Notes: generated from the letters alone by a model not told the origin. DNA of 64,000 bases from Chryseosolibacter sp964532595 (GCA_964532595.1 CAZHIQ010000010.1:1-64000), one strand, 5' to 3'; positions 24,860-34,014 are shown, numbered from the stretch's first letter. Numbers and translations are program-made.

Positions 24860-26545
24860 AGCAGGGGCATCACTTGGGAGAAAGATGCGAAAGACCGAAC
24901 CGTGGTCTGGCGTACTTTCGACATCAATAAATCCTCCCATATTGTGAGCAATCTTCCGACAGAGAGCGAGGCCGATCCCTGTTCCTGAGTAGGTATCCTT
25001 GTTGTGAAGTCTTTGAAACAATTCGAAGATCCGCTTCTTGTATTTGGGGTGGAAACCTATTCCATTGTCGGCCACAGCGATGCAGTGGTACATCATTTCT
25101 CGACTGGCCATTTCATGTTGTACGTCACCTCCTTTCATGAGGGTGTATGAAACGGACACCAACGGTCGTGTGTTCGGCTTGACGTATTTGAGAGCATTCG
25201 ACAACAAGTTAGCCACCAGCTGCTTCAGATGAAATCGAATGCCGTACAACCTGGGCAGTTGCCCGACCTGAATGTCTGCCCCCTTTTCTCCAATGGTGAC
25301 TGCCATATCCCGCAAGATCTCATCCACGACTTCGTTCAAGTCAATTGCCTCTTTTGCCTGCTGTGTTTTTAGCGTTTGCGAGAAGGAAAGAAAGTCGGCA
25401 ATTAAGGCTTGCATACGCCCCGAGGCCTTCATTATTTTCTCGAAATGTTGTCGGGTCTGGGGTGATAACTCATCTGCCTGCTCCAATATCCTGTCGCTAT
25501 ACACCTGGATCTTACGGAGGGGTTCCTGCAGATCGTGACTGGCAATGAAGTTGAAAGACTCGAGCTCCTCATTCGTTCTAAGTAGTTCCCGATTAGCGTG
25601 CTGCAGCGACGTATTCAGTTCTCGGAGGTAGCGTTCGCGCTCCTTAAGAATTGCCTGACTTTGCCTTAGTTGATCAATCATCCGCATACGTTCCGTCACG
25701 TCCATGACTGTCCCCAGCATGCGACTGACGCGACCGTCGGTCATTTCAACTTTTCCCCGGCTAAGAACCACTTTGGGGAATGCACTGCCGGTGTAGCGAA
25801 ATTCACACACGAACGCCCCATGTTCGATTGCACTCTCCACGGCCACTCGAAGTTTATCGCGGTCATCGGCGTGGACGAACTGGAGGAATTCAGGCAGAGT
25901 GGTGGGGGCGGGTCTTTCAAGTATTCTATCAACATAAGGGGTAATAACCAGCTGACGTCGGTTGAAATCCCATTCAAAGCTACCGACGAGTCCCACTTCC
26001 TGAGCCTCGATGAGTTGCTGTTCCCGGTTGCGCAGCTGTTGATTGACTTCAGCCAACTCCTGTTTCCGCGATTCCATAAACACGGTAAAAAGCTCGGAGT
26101 TGAGGATTACGGCGAGACGTTGCATTTCGTCGGTCAGCTCGGCTTGCTTCTGCGGGTCGGGCGTATACCGATGCATAAACATAAATAGTGCGCGAACTTT
26201 GGCGTAGTTATGAAGCGTAATGTCATAGGCCTGAATCTGATTGCGGTCGACGACCGTATAAGCATCGTCCCGCCATTGCTGGACCGTCTTGTCGACAAAG
26301 GTATGAGCCTGATTGATCGCAAATAGCTCGAGCATCTCCTGTATGCCTGGCTTCATTGCCTCCACCATTTGTTCGTGTGTATAGCTTGTATAGAATCGAA
26401 GAAAAGGGACGTTCAGTTCTTCGTACAGGCGCACGAGAGTATCGGCAAAGGCATAGCTATCATCGGCCAGAATATGTCTGGCAAGTCCGGCCAATTGATT
26501 AAAGTTACGACCGACCTTGTGGCGTACGGACTCCGCCGTGCTCAT
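24812..26545 (-). CDS. PAS-domain sensor histidine kinase
   Basis: 577 residues from the ATG at 26545 (an upstream in-frame ATG at 26638 adds 31 unlikely residues). No membrane helix is evident, so it is probably cytoplasmic. An N-terminal helical domain of about 160 residues resembles the RsbR-type (globin-like) sensory fold. A PAS domain follows at about 195-310 (GSFEWDFNRRQL ... MDVTERMR), then a coiled coil, a dimerisation domain with the phosphoacceptor in FIASHDLQEPLRK, and an ATPase domain (NALKYVKPN, ADNGIGFHP, SGTGIGLALCRKI). No response regulator is adjacent. Confidence 0.93.
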   Translation of the reverse strand: MSTAESVRHKVGRNFNQLAGLARHILADDSYAFADTLVRLYEELNVPFLRFYTSYTHEQMVEAMKPGIQEMLELFAINQAHTFVDKTVQQWRDDAYTVVDRNQIQAYDITLHNYAKVRALFMFMHRYTPDPQKQAELTDEMQRLAVILNSELFTVFMESRKQELAEVNQQLRNREQQLIEAQEVGLVGSFEWDFNRRQLVITPYVDRILERPAPTTLPEFLQFVHADDRDKLRVAVESAIEHGAFVCEFRYTGSAFPKVVLSRGKVEMTDGRVSRMLGTVMDVTERMRMIDQLRQSQAILKERERYLRELNTSLQHANRELLRTNEELESFNFIASHDLQEPLRKIQVYSDRILEQADELSPQTRQHFEKIMKASGRMQALIADFLSFSQTLKTQQAKEAIDLNEVVDEILRDMAVTIGEKGADIQVGQLPRLYGIRFHLKQLVANLLSNALKYVKPNTRPLVSVSYTLMKGGDVQHEMASREMMYHCIAVADNGIGFHPKYKKRIFELFQRLHNKDTYSGTGIGLALCRKIAHNMGGFIDVESTPDHGSVFRIFLPSDAPASVAKVDPVERTKETG

Positions 26546-26646
26546 CTTACATGGTTTTATTTGGTGAATCAGACACACCCCAGTATCATAGTGGCTGCCG
26601 ATTCGCGATGGCGTGTTAAAGGGCTCCCGTGTCTTCAAAGACCAGG

Positions 26647-27885
26647 CTATGTCTTCTGCTTTTTCTTCTGCGCAGAAGGAAACAGCACGTTGTTCAGAAT
26701 GATGCGGTAGCCCGGTGAATTGGGGTACAGATTAAGATCGGTCGGTCCGCGACCCCGCCCGGGAATTCCCTCCGGATCATGTCCGCTGTAATAAGTCCAG
26801 TGACCGCGACCGATCTCTCCGTATACATACCGCACATGGTCCTTTTGTTTGTTTTCACCGAGTATCAAGGCTGTTGGTTTTACCACGTGGCGGCTGAAAG
26901 CGGTAGTCTGTCCGTGAAACTCCCTGATCTGATGATCGTGATTTTGAGTTAACATCGATGGAACGATGTCCCATTTGGCCGAGAATGAAAAAAGATTGAA
27001 GAAATCGCCCGACGCGTCGAAGTAATCGCTATTCACATTGATGTCTGAAAAACGGCGACTATAACCCGGTTCCAGCGTGAACCTTTCGAACGCCAGGGAC
27101 TTCGAAAAGTTGAGCTTCTCTTGGGCGAGGGGATCCGCATCATCGCCATCATAGGTGCTCTCGCTGATATCCACTCCGTCAGCAGCGAGCGCTATATCAA
27201 ATGTTTCGGCGCCTGAGCACATGGCAAAGAGATACCCACCGTTTGCGCAGAATGCTTTTATCTTGTGCGCGACCGCAAGCTTCATTTCGGATACCTTGCC
27301 GAAGCCCAGGCGCATGGCTGTCACTTCCTGCATTTCAGTTTCAATGCGACCGGCCCCACGTCTCATATGACGACCGTGTTGTCCAGTGAAGTCCTCATGA
27401 TGCAGATGCAGCCAGTCAAAGCGAGCCAGGGCCTCATCCAAAATCTCCTCATCGTAAATGATTTCGTAGGGAATCTCTGCATAGTCCAGCACAAGCATCA
27501 CTGCGTCGGTCTCATCGAGAATAAATTCATTACGCGGCGAGTATACCGCAATACGCGGCGCTTTTTCCATACGAACTGCGTTCATGTTGACCGCGGGACT
27601 GGAAATCTCCTCAAGCAACTTTCCCACTCGTGCATCGGGAAGAACCTCAAACGTGATTCCACGCACCATGCACTCCTGGCGAACTTCAGGGTCGTCTTCA
27701 ATCAGAAAACTCCCCCCGCGATAATTCAGCAGCCAATCGATGGGAACACGCCGTTCAAGGGCAAAGAAAGCAACGCCATAGGCTTTCAGGTGATTGCGCT
27801 GATCCTGGTCCATAGGTATGAGTATGGAGTTACCAAGGCAAACATAGGGGCCGAATACCAGCAGCAGAAAAGTCAAACGCCTCAT
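26647..27885 (-). CDS. secreted amidotransferase-like protein of unknown function
   Basis: 412 residues with a signal peptide (about 1-18, ending near CLGN). The opening ILIPMDQDQRNHLKAYGVAF and LNYRGGSFLIEDD are typical of a Bacteroidota family that databases often label asparagine synthetase B, although I see no asparagine-synthetase ATPase or Cys2 N-terminal nucleophile. A class I glutamine-amidotransferase-like fold is more likely: GYLFAMCSGAETF near 243 resembles a nucleophile elbow with its cysteine, and histidines follow (HLHHEDFTGQHGRH near 158). C-terminal GHWTYYSGHDPEG and ILNNVLFPSA fit ThuA-like amidotransferase folds. The real function is unknown. Confidence 0.72.
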   Translation of the reverse strand: MRRLTFLLLVFGPYVCLGNSILIPMDQDQRNHLKAYGVAFFALERRVPIDWLLNYRGGSFLIEDDPEVRQECMVRGITFEVLPDARVGKLLEEISSPAVNMNAVRMEKAPRIAVYSPRNEFILDETDAVMLVLDYAEIPYEIIYDEEILDEALARFDWLHLHHEDFTGQHGRHMRRGAGRIETEMQEVTAMRLGFGKVSEMKLAVAHKIKAFCANGGYLFAMCSGAETFDIALAADGVDISESTYDGDDADPLAQEKLNFSKSLAFERFTLEPGYSRRFSDINVNSDYFDASGDFFNLFSFSAKWDIVPSMLTQNHDHQIREFHGQTTAFSRHVVKPTALILGENKQKDHVRYVYGEIGRGHWTYYSGHDPEGIPGRGRGPTDLNLYPNSPGYRIILNNVLFPSAQKKKQKT

Positions 27886-27910
27886 CTCAAGCCCTTTTTT
27901 GAAGTGTTAT

Positions 27911-27930
27911 GAACTGTCGAACGACGGTTC
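27911..27930. promoter_or_regulatory. imperfect dyad upstream of the amidotransferase-like gene
   Basis: GAACTGTCG (27911-27919) and CGACGGTTC (27922-27930) form nine-base arms with one mismatch and a 2-nt centre, 25 nt before the leftward start codon at 27885. The size suits a repressor site or an RNA hairpin; which one is not known. Confidence 0.35.
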
Positions 27931-27971
27931 GTGGAAGGCATGAAAAAACACATGCCAGAACGACAGGCAAG

Positions 27972-28001
27972 AAAAAGCCCCGTCCGGGCAGACGAGGCGC
28001 T
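27972..28001 (-). terminator. rho-independent terminator with no annotated upstream gene
   Basis: On the minus strand GCCTCGTC (27999-27992), loop TGCCCG, GACGGGGC (27985-27978) and TTTTT (27976-27972). One pair is G:U on the minus strand but would be A:C on the plus strand, so the hairpin belongs to a leftward RNA. Confidence 0.75.
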
Positions 28002-28090
28002 TTAGCTATCCGGGTCCGGAACCCAACTCCCGAACCCTGTACTCCTGATCAATATACGCATTTGATGCTACGGGTTCATAACGGGAGTGT
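27972..28090 (-). ncRNA. candidate structured small RNA or leader
   Basis: Leftward reading from about 28089 gives an outer stem ACTCCC with GGGAGT, a bulge, then GAACCC with GGGTTC, enclosing a small GCAT-CAA-ATGC hairpin, followed by GGGT-TCCGG-ACCC and the terminator at 27972-28001. No reading frame explains it. It would be either an independent small RNA of about 115-120 nt or an attenuator in the leader of the gene starting at 27885. I do not recognise it as 6S, SRP, tmRNA or RNase P RNA, and no TAnnTTTG element is visible just upstream on that strand. Confidence 0.45.
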
Positions 28091-28112
28091 TAACGAGACG
28101 GGAACTCATTTG

Positions 28113-28141
28113 TTTGAATATTAACGCAAGTTCATATTTTG
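28113..28141 (+). promoter_or_regulatory. promoter of the hybrid-kinase operon
   Basis: TTTG at 28113-28116 and TATTTTG at 28135-28141 with 18 nt between. It implies a leader of about 125 nt before the ATG at 28271. Confidence 0.45.
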
Positions 28142-28270
28142 TAAATATGCCCTCCAATACCATTTTCTACCGGCGAAAACGATCGTGCCAGACAATTTTA
28201 AGGACGGACAAAGTCGAGAGAATCAATGGTGCAAAGCTTTTTTTCCGCATTTTGCACTATTGCACACATT

Positions 28271-31200
28271 ATGAACCTACTACGGAACCTATCTATCAGG
28301 ACCAAGCTTTTTCTTATATCCCTTCTTCCAACACTGGGATTGATCTTTCTTCTCGCCAACTCCATCAACGAATCCCTTGCGGAGAAGGAGGATGCCCTCG
28401 ACATCGACGCGGCTACTGAACGCGTCGAACACTTGTCGTCGGTTATTCATGCCCTTCAGACAGAACGAGCCTACTACCTCAGCTACCTGGCAAGTCGAAG
28501 TGAGCGCGACTTGCAGCGTATCAACGACCAGTTGCCAGAGACCGATGCTGCGGTTTCGGGGCTTGCGGCCACCTATCGTCGCCATGGCGTCGAATCGCCC
28601 TTGTTTGAATACCTCGACAGCTTGTCGGTCTGGCGGCAGGACTTTAATGACTTCCCCAACAAGGCCAACGAGGCAAAGTCGGCCGTGCTGATGGAAGTGT
28701 ACGACATCAGCCGGTTGTCAGCGCATCCCGAGATCAAGAATCACCTGGAAGCCCATCGCCACCTGCTGTATACGAAGGAATATTTCAGCCGGACGCGAAA
28801 CCTATTGTTCCCCTTCTTTATCGAAAAGAGTTTCAGTGACTCGCTTCACAATGCCTTCGTTAATCGGGTAGGCCAGTTTGCGCTGAGTGAGGAAAAATTT
28901 CTCTTAACGGCAGACGAGGAGTTGGTGGATCGTTATCGGAGGGGTCAGGCCGAATCTGCCTACCTCCGGGCGCAGACAATCATACAAATGGCGATTGACG
29001 GAGGAAGTGGCCTTACTGATCTGACCGATCAGGATTGGTGGAATCTCAGCACGCCGGTGACCAATCTTCATGTGGAAATGGAGAAGCTGTCGCTGAATCT
29101 CATCCGTACCACAGCAGGTGAGCTCGTCAACTCCATCAATCAGAAACTGACCGCTAACATTGCAACCGGCCTCATTGCGTTAACACTGATAGTTTCCCTG
29201 CTCGCTTATACCATCCGGCAGATCATTATCGGTATTGCAGGAATCAAAGAGGCCGCTCAAAAGCTTGCGCAGGGGGAGGTTGAGTTCTCTATCGATATAC
29301 ATACGAAAGATGAGCTGGGAGACCTTGCGGAGGCTTTCAACCAGATGATCGCCGTTCAAAAGAGCTACGCCCACGCGGCTGAACGAATCGGCATGGGGGA
29401 GTATGACACCCCGGTTGTCGTCCGATCCGAGTCCGACACCCTTGGGCATGCCTTGAACAGGATGAAGACGAACCTAAGCGATCTGTCGCGCGAAAACGAA
29501 CGCCGAACCTGGCTATTGACCGGAACAAATCTGCTCAATGACAAAATGCGGGGCGAGAAAGACGTCCCCGTCCTCGCCAGCGATGTAATTACCCAAGTTG
29601 CGGAACTTCTGGAGGCGCAGGTCGGTACATTATACGTCCGTGAGAGCGGGCACATGCGGCGTGTTGGCGGTTATGCCCACACTGACGCTTCGGGCAAGGA
29701 CCGGTTCGCGCCGGGTGAGGGGCTTGTGGGGCAGGTGGCCGTGTCGCGCAAACATATCCTGCTCCCGGATGTACCGGATGATTATCTAACGATTACTTCC
29801 GGATTAGGTCAAACCCGCCCGAGAAACATCATTGTATACCCGCTGACCTACGAGAACGAAGTCAAAGGGGTACTTGAACTCGCCTCTGCCCGAACGTTTT
29901 CGCCCAGAGACCTCGAGCTTCTCTCACTGGTGGAAAGCCATATTGGCATCGCTATTCACGCTTCTCAGTCGCGTCAGACACTCAAGGAACTCCTGGAGGA
30001 GACGCAGCGCCAGTCTGAAGAGTTGGAAGCTCAACAGGAAGAACTCAGGCAATTCAACGAGGAACTGCTTGTAAAAACCAATCTCCTTGAAAAGTCCGAG
30101 GAAGAGCTCAAAGCACAGCAGGAAGAACTCCAGATGTCTAATGAAGAGCTTGTCGAGAAGGCAGCCCTGCTGGAGGAGCAGAAACAGAACCTGGAATTCA
30201 CCAAGCTTCAACTTGAAGCAAAGGCTCAGGAACTTGAACTGGCAAGTCAGTACAAGAGTGAATTCCTGTCGAACATGTCGCACGAGCTCCGCACGCCCCT
30301 TAACAGTATCCTGATTCTGGCCCAGGTGCTGATGGAGAATCGGAACAAGTCGCTAACCAGCAAAGAGATAAAGTTTGCGAGCACAATCTACAATTCGGGT
30401 AACGATCTGCTGAATCTGATTAATGAGATCCTTGATCTTTCGCGCATTGAGGCAGGGAAGATGGACCTGGACATCCAGTCGTTTGCGCTTGACAGCATGG
30501 TTCAAAACTTATCAAACGCTTTCGACGAGCTGGCGCGAAGTAAGAAGCTCAAGTTTGATATCGTAGTGCCCGCGGCCATGAAGCAAAAAGTACTGATTTC
30601 GGACGGGCGACGTATTGAGCAGGTGCTGAAGAATTTCCTCTCCAACTCATTCAAGTTTACCCCGGCCGGAGGTCAGATCTCGTTGATTATTGATCGGCCG
30701 GCTGAGAATTCCGGGCTGAAGCGGAAGTCGCTTATTTCCCACCCGGATGTTATCGCTTTTACGGTAAAGGACACCGGCATCGGTATTCCCAGCGATAAGT
30801 TGTCGTCCATCTTTGAAGCGTTTCAGCAGGTTGACGGTTCTACCAAGCGAAAGTATGGGGGAACCGGTCTTGGGCTGTCAATAAGCCGTGAGCTTGCCAA
30901 CCTACTGGGCGGCGAGATTCACGCGAGCAGTCGGTTGGGCGAGGGGAGTTCCTTCACGTTGTTTATTCCTGCGGAGCTTCACGAAGAACCGCAGTCCGAC
31001 GAGAGTGACGAACGCACGCTGGCGCCGGAATATGATGTGATTCGCGCGGCCCAAAGTGCGGACCCCGTAATTGATGATGCTTCTCATTACGACGATCAGC
31101 ACCTTATTACAGAGGGCGATCGGAAGATACTTATCATGGAAGATGATGTGGCCTTTGCCCGTCTGCTACTCGATTTTGTCCATGAGAGAAATTACAAAGG

Positions 31201-32290
31201 AATTATCGCCCATCAGGGTAACGTGGGATTAAGCTACGCCCGTCATTACAAACCTGATGCGATCATTCTCGATATGAAACTTCCCGTGATCGATGGGGAA
31301 GAAGTCCTTCGTAAACTCAAGGCTGACCCTGAACTGCGGCACATCCCTGTTCAAATTATTTCGGGATACGACTATCGACGCACGGGCCTGGAACTCGGTG
31401 CCATTGACTACATAAAGAAGCCTGTATCGCGCGAGGGTTTTTGGAAAGCCCTCGATAAAGTGGAGCGCTTTGTTTCGCGCAAGCCCAAGAAACTCCTTAT
31501 CATTGAAGATGACCAGCAACACAATGAAGCGGTCAAAGAGTTGATTGGAAACGGTGATGTGAAGTGCTACTCGGCCTACTCAGGTACGGAGGGATTCGAC
31601 ATGCTTCGCACAACCTCTTTTGATTGTATCATTGTTGATCTGGGACTTCCAGACATGCCCGGGCTTGAATTTCTGGAGAAACTCCGCGAACTTAATGAGT
31701 TGAATCGAATTCCTGTGATCGTTTACACGGGGAAAGATCTTTCGCGCGAGGAGAACAAACAACTGGAGAAACTGGCAAACACGGTGGTCCTAAAGACAGC
31801 ATTCTCTAACGAACGTCTGCTGGATGAGACGACGCTGTTTCTCCATCGCGTTGAGTCGAAACTACCAAAAGAAAAGCAACAGATTATCCGGAAGTTGCAC
31901 AAGTCGGATGAAGTATTGCGCGGTAAACGCGTGCTGATAGTCGACGATGATGACCGGAACGTGTACTCTTTGCAAAGTGCACTGGAACCGGAAGGGGCGG
32001 TCTGTACGAAGGCTTTGAATGGGAGGGAGGCCGTAAACCTGGTCCAGGAACAGGAGCGGTTCGACATTATTCTGATGGACGTCATGATGCCGGAAATGGA
32101 CGGGTTTGAAGCCACGAGGGCGATCCGTAAAATTGCCGATTATCAGAAGGTCCCGATCATCGCGCTTACTGCCAAAGCGATGAAAGACGATCGTCAGAAA
32201 TGCCTCACCGCGGGAATGTCGGATTATATCTCCAAGCCGCTGAACGTACAACAGTTGCTGTCGTTGATGCGCGTGTGGTTATACACATAA
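28271..32290 (+). CDS. NIT-HAMP-GAF hybrid histidine kinase with three receiver domains
   Basis: 1339 residues from the ATG at 28271 (28226 is an alternative start). Helix 1 at about 11-32, then a periplasmic nitrate/nitrite-sensor-type (NIT) helical domain to about 295 with the typical LQTERAYYLSYL, helix 2 near 300-322, HAMP, a GAF domain at about 420-575, a long Glu/Gln/Leu coiled coil, HisKA with phosphoacceptor His671 (SHELRTPLNS), the ATPase domain (DTGIGIPSDKL, GGTGLGLSIS), and receivers with acceptor Asp1001, Asp1123 and Asp1270. It leads a three-gene operon with a receiver protein and CheR. NIT domains bind nitrate in characterised cases; the ligand here is unproven. Confidence 0.94.
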   Translation: MNLLRNLSIRTKLFLISLLPTLGLIFLLANSINESLAEKEDALDIDAATERVEHLSSVIHALQTERAYYLSYLASRSERDLQRINDQLPETDAAVSGLAATYRRHGVESPLFEYLDSLSVWRQDFNDFPNKANEAKSAVLMEVYDISRLSAHPEIKNHLEAHRHLLYTKEYFSRTRNLLFPFFIEKSFSDSLHNAFVNRVGQFALSEEKFLLTADEELVDRYRRGQAESAYLRAQTIIQMAIDGGSGLTDLTDQDWWNLSTPVTNLHVEMEKLSLNLIRTTAGELVNSINQKLTANIATGLIALTLIVSLLAYTIRQIIIGIAGIKEAAQKLAQGEVEFSIDIHTKDELGDLAEAFNQMIAVQKSYAHAAERIGMGEYDTPVVVRSESDTLGHALNRMKTNLSDLSRENERRTWLLTGTNLLNDKMRGEKDVPVLASDVITQVAELLEAQVGTLYVRESGHMRRVGGYAHTDASGKDRFAPGEGLVGQVAVSRKHILLPDVPDDYLTITSGLGQTRPRNIIVYPLTYENEVKGVLELASARTFSPRDLELLSLVESHIGIAIHASQSRQTLKELLEETQRQSEELEAQQEELRQFNEELLVKTNLLEKSEEELKAQQEELQMSNEELVEKAALLEEQKQNLEFTKLQLEAKAQELELASQYKSEFLSNMSHELRTPLNSILILAQVLMENRNKSLTSKEIKFASTIYNSGNDLLNLINEILDLSRIEAGKMDLDIQSFALDSMVQNLSNAFDELARSKKLKFDIVVPAAMKQKVLISDGRRIEQVLKNFLSNSFKFTPAGGQISLIIDRPAENSGLKRKSLISHPDVIAFTVKDTGIGIPSDKLSSIFEAFQQVDGSTKRKYGGTGLGLSISRELANLLGGEIHASSRLGEGSSFTLFIPAELHEEPQSDESDERTLAPEYDVIRAAQSADPVIDDASHYDDQHLITEGDRKILIMEDDVAFARLLLDFVHERNYKGIIAHQGNVGLSYARHYKPDAIILDMKLPVIDGEEVLRKLKADPELRHIPVQIISGYDYRRTGLELGAIDYIKKPVSREGFWKALDKVERFVSRKPKKLLIIEDDQQHNEAVKELIGNGDVKCYSAYSGTEGFDMLRTTSFDCIIVDLGLPDMPGLEFLEKLRELNELNRIPVIVYTGKDLSREENKQLEKLANTVVLKTAFSNERLLDETTLFLHRVESKLPKEKQQIIRKLHKSDEVLRGKRVLIVDDDDRNVYSLQSALEPEGAVCTKALNGREAVNLVQEQERFDIILMDVMMPEMDGFEATRAIRKIADYQKVPIIALTAKAMKDDRQKCLTAGMSDYISKPLNVQQLLSLMRVWLYT

Positions 32291-32295
32291 AAAGT

Positions 32296-32676
32296 ATGGA
32301 GGCAAAACTCAGAAACCGCACTGTGCTGATTGTCGACGATGACGAACGCAACCGATTTGCCCTGTCGAGCTACCTCGAACTGCTCGAGATGCGGGTGGTA
32401 ACAGCAGACAACGGACAGACAGCCCTCGACCTTCTGAAGGGTGGGGAGGTTGTGGACATCATTTTACTGGACATCATGATGCCCGTCATGGATGGGTACG
32501 AGGTACTGAACCATCTTCGAAAAGACGAAGCGTTTAGTCAGATTCCGGTCATTGCTGTCACTGCGCAAGCCATGAAGGGAGACGATCGGCGATGCCTTGA
32601 GGCGGGAGCGTCCGATTATGTGGCTAAACCCGTTGAGCTTAACAACTTTGTATCCAAGATTGCGCAATGGTTGTAA
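32296..32676 (+). CDS. single-domain response regulator
   Basis: 126 residues from the ATG at 32296, 5 nt after the kinase stop. A receiver domain only: acidic pocket VLIVDDDERNR near 11, acceptor Asp59 in LLDIMMPVMDG, the conserved Thr/Ala region near 87 and Lys near 109 (VAKPVE). It resembles the third receiver of the upstream kinase and is the likely diffusible output of the system. Its 3' end overlaps cheR by 10 nt. Confidence 0.93.
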   Translation: MEAKLRNRTVLIVDDDERNRFALSSYLELLEMRVVTADNGQTALDLLKGGEVVDIILLDIMMPVMDGYEVLNHLRKDEAFSQIPVIAVTAQAMKGDDRRCLEAGASDYVAKPVELNNFVSKIAQWL

Positions 32677-33500
32677 GAAACGTAGAATCCATTGATTCGG
32701 CCGAGCTGCAAGAGTTTCTGACGACTATCAGAACAGTTTACGGTTACGATTTCACCGAATATGCGGAAGCGTCAATCAAGCGTCGGAGTCTCTATTTCAT
32801 GAACGCCCGGGGTATTGGCACCGTCCGCGAACTTACCACGCGGTTGTTGGCCGACGAACACCTCTTTGGAGAATTTCTGGAAAACTTGTCTGTCACGGTG
32901 ACGGAGATGTTTCGAGACCCAGCATTCTACCGTTGCCTGCGGGAGAAAGTAGTGAAGCGGCTGGCAACCTACCCTTTTATCAAGATTTGGGTAGCCGGTT
33001 GCGCCACCGGCGAGGAAGTGTATTCGGTAGCTATCCTGTTGAAGGAAGAGGGCTTGCTGAATCGGTCCCTCATATACGCCACTGACATAAACCAGCAGTC
33101 GCTCATTCATGCGCGTGAAGGGATCTTTCCACTCGAACTGATGAAGATTTATACGTTAAATTATCAGAAAGCTGGAGGGAAGGAAGACTTTTCATCCTAC
33201 TATGTGGCTCAGTATAATGCTGCACTCATGGACCGAAGTCTGCGTAACAATGTTGTCTTTGCTCCTCATAACCTGGCCATCGATCAGTCGTTCAATGAGT
33301 TTCATCTGATTTTGTGCCGGAATGTCCTGATATATTTCAATCAGAAGCTTCAGAATCAGGTAATCAACCTCTTTTACGACAGCCTTTGCATGTTTGGTAC
33401 GCTGGCACTCGGAACCCGGGAATCGCTGTTATTTACCGACAGGCACGGCTGCTTCGATCCCGTTGACAGCAAGCAGAAGGTATTTATGAAGATGCGCTAA
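32667..33500 (+). CDS. CheR-type protein-glutamate methyltransferase
   Basis: 277 residues, normal for CheR. The N-terminal helical domain (about 10-75) is followed by an S-adenosylmethionine-binding domain: VTEMFRDPAFY near 79, IKIWVAGCATGEEVYSVAILL near 106, ATDINQQSL near 137 and the catalytic-domain LILCRNVLIYF near 215. It would methylate glutamates on a receptor; no chemoreceptor or CheB esterase gene is adjacent, so its target may be the hybrid kinase's own helical region, as has been proposed for similar clusters. Translation is coupled to the regulator by overlap. Confidence 0.93.
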   Translation: MVVRNVESIDSAELQEFLTTIRTVYGYDFTEYAEASIKRRSLYFMNARGIGTVRELTTRLLADEHLFGEFLENLSVTVTEMFRDPAFYRCLREKVVKRLATYPFIKIWVAGCATGEEVYSVAILLKEEGLLNRSLIYATDINQQSLIHAREGIFPLELMKIYTLNYQKAGGKEDFSSYYVAQYNAALMDRSLRNNVVFAPHNLAIDQSFNEFHLILCRNVLIYFNQKLQNQVINLFYDSLCMFGTLALGTRESLLFTDRHGCFDPVDSKQKVFMKMR

Positions 33501-33538
33501 CCTTCGCCGAATTCTCTGGGAAATTTCCGGAAACGTCT

Positions 33539-33546
33539 TATCTTTG
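33539..33546 (+). promoter_or_regulatory. -7 element of the cold-shock gene
   Basis: TATCTTTG matches TAnnTTTG exactly and implies a leader of about 85 nt before the start at 33634, long for this genome and typical of temperature-responsive cspA leaders. Confidence 0.6.
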
Positions 33547-33633
33547 AAACAAGCGACCCAGTTGTTGCCAAAACCCCACGCCTTCGACGCCTTCCGCGTC
33601 GATCCATGAAAACCAATTAAATTTCCAATAATC

Positions 33634-33828
33634 ATGAAAGAAGGCGTAGTCAAATTCTTTAACACCTCCAAAGGTTTCGGTTTTATCAAGCCCAGCGATG
33701 CCAGCAATGACATCTTTGTTCACCAGAGCGGTCTGATCGATTCGATCCACGAGAATGACCGTGTCCAATTCGAAGTACAGCAAGGAAAGAAAGGACTCAA
33801 CGCGGTAAATGTGAAGGTCATGCAATAA
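33634..33828 (+). CDS. CspA-family cold-shock protein
   Basis: 64 residues, one cold-shock (OB-fold) domain that binds single-stranded RNA/DNA. RNP1 is GKGFGFI near 12-18 and RNP2 is DIFVH near 27-31. It acts as an RNA chaperone. It has its own promoter, a long leader and a strong terminator, so it is a single-gene unit. Confidence 0.96.
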   Translation: MKEGVVKFFNTSKGFGFIKPSDASNDIFVHQSGLIDSIHENDRVQFEVQQGKKGLNAVNVKVMQ

Positions 33829-33841
33829 AGCTTTGCCCGGG

Positions 33842-33873
33842 AAAGCCGTCGCCGCGACGGCTTTCTTCTTTCC
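33842..33873 (+). terminator. rho-independent terminator after the cold-shock gene
   Basis: AAAGCCGTCG (33842-33851), loop CCG, CGACGGCTTT (33855-33864), then a T-rich CTTCTTTCC. Perfect ten-base-pair stem. Confidence 0.88.
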
Positions 33874-34006
33874 ACTTATCCGCGAAGCAAATCTGATCCT
33901 TCCCGCTACGCCATTTCAGAAAGATGGAGAAACAGCCGCCAACCATCCCGTTGACGCGTATTGGCAATTAATTCCTGTGTTCCGAGGGTTAACCGAATAA
34001 ATGTGG

Positions 34007-34014
34007 TAGCTTTG
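34007..34014 (+). promoter_or_regulatory. -7 element before the second cold-shock-domain gene
   Basis: TAGCTTTG matches TAnnTTTG exactly and lies 33 nt before the ATG at 34048. Confidence 0.6.

Noticed and set aside
27972..28090. degenerate tRNA gene
   Set aside because: Some strings recall a T arm, but no cloverleaf with an anticodon stem can be drawn on either strand.
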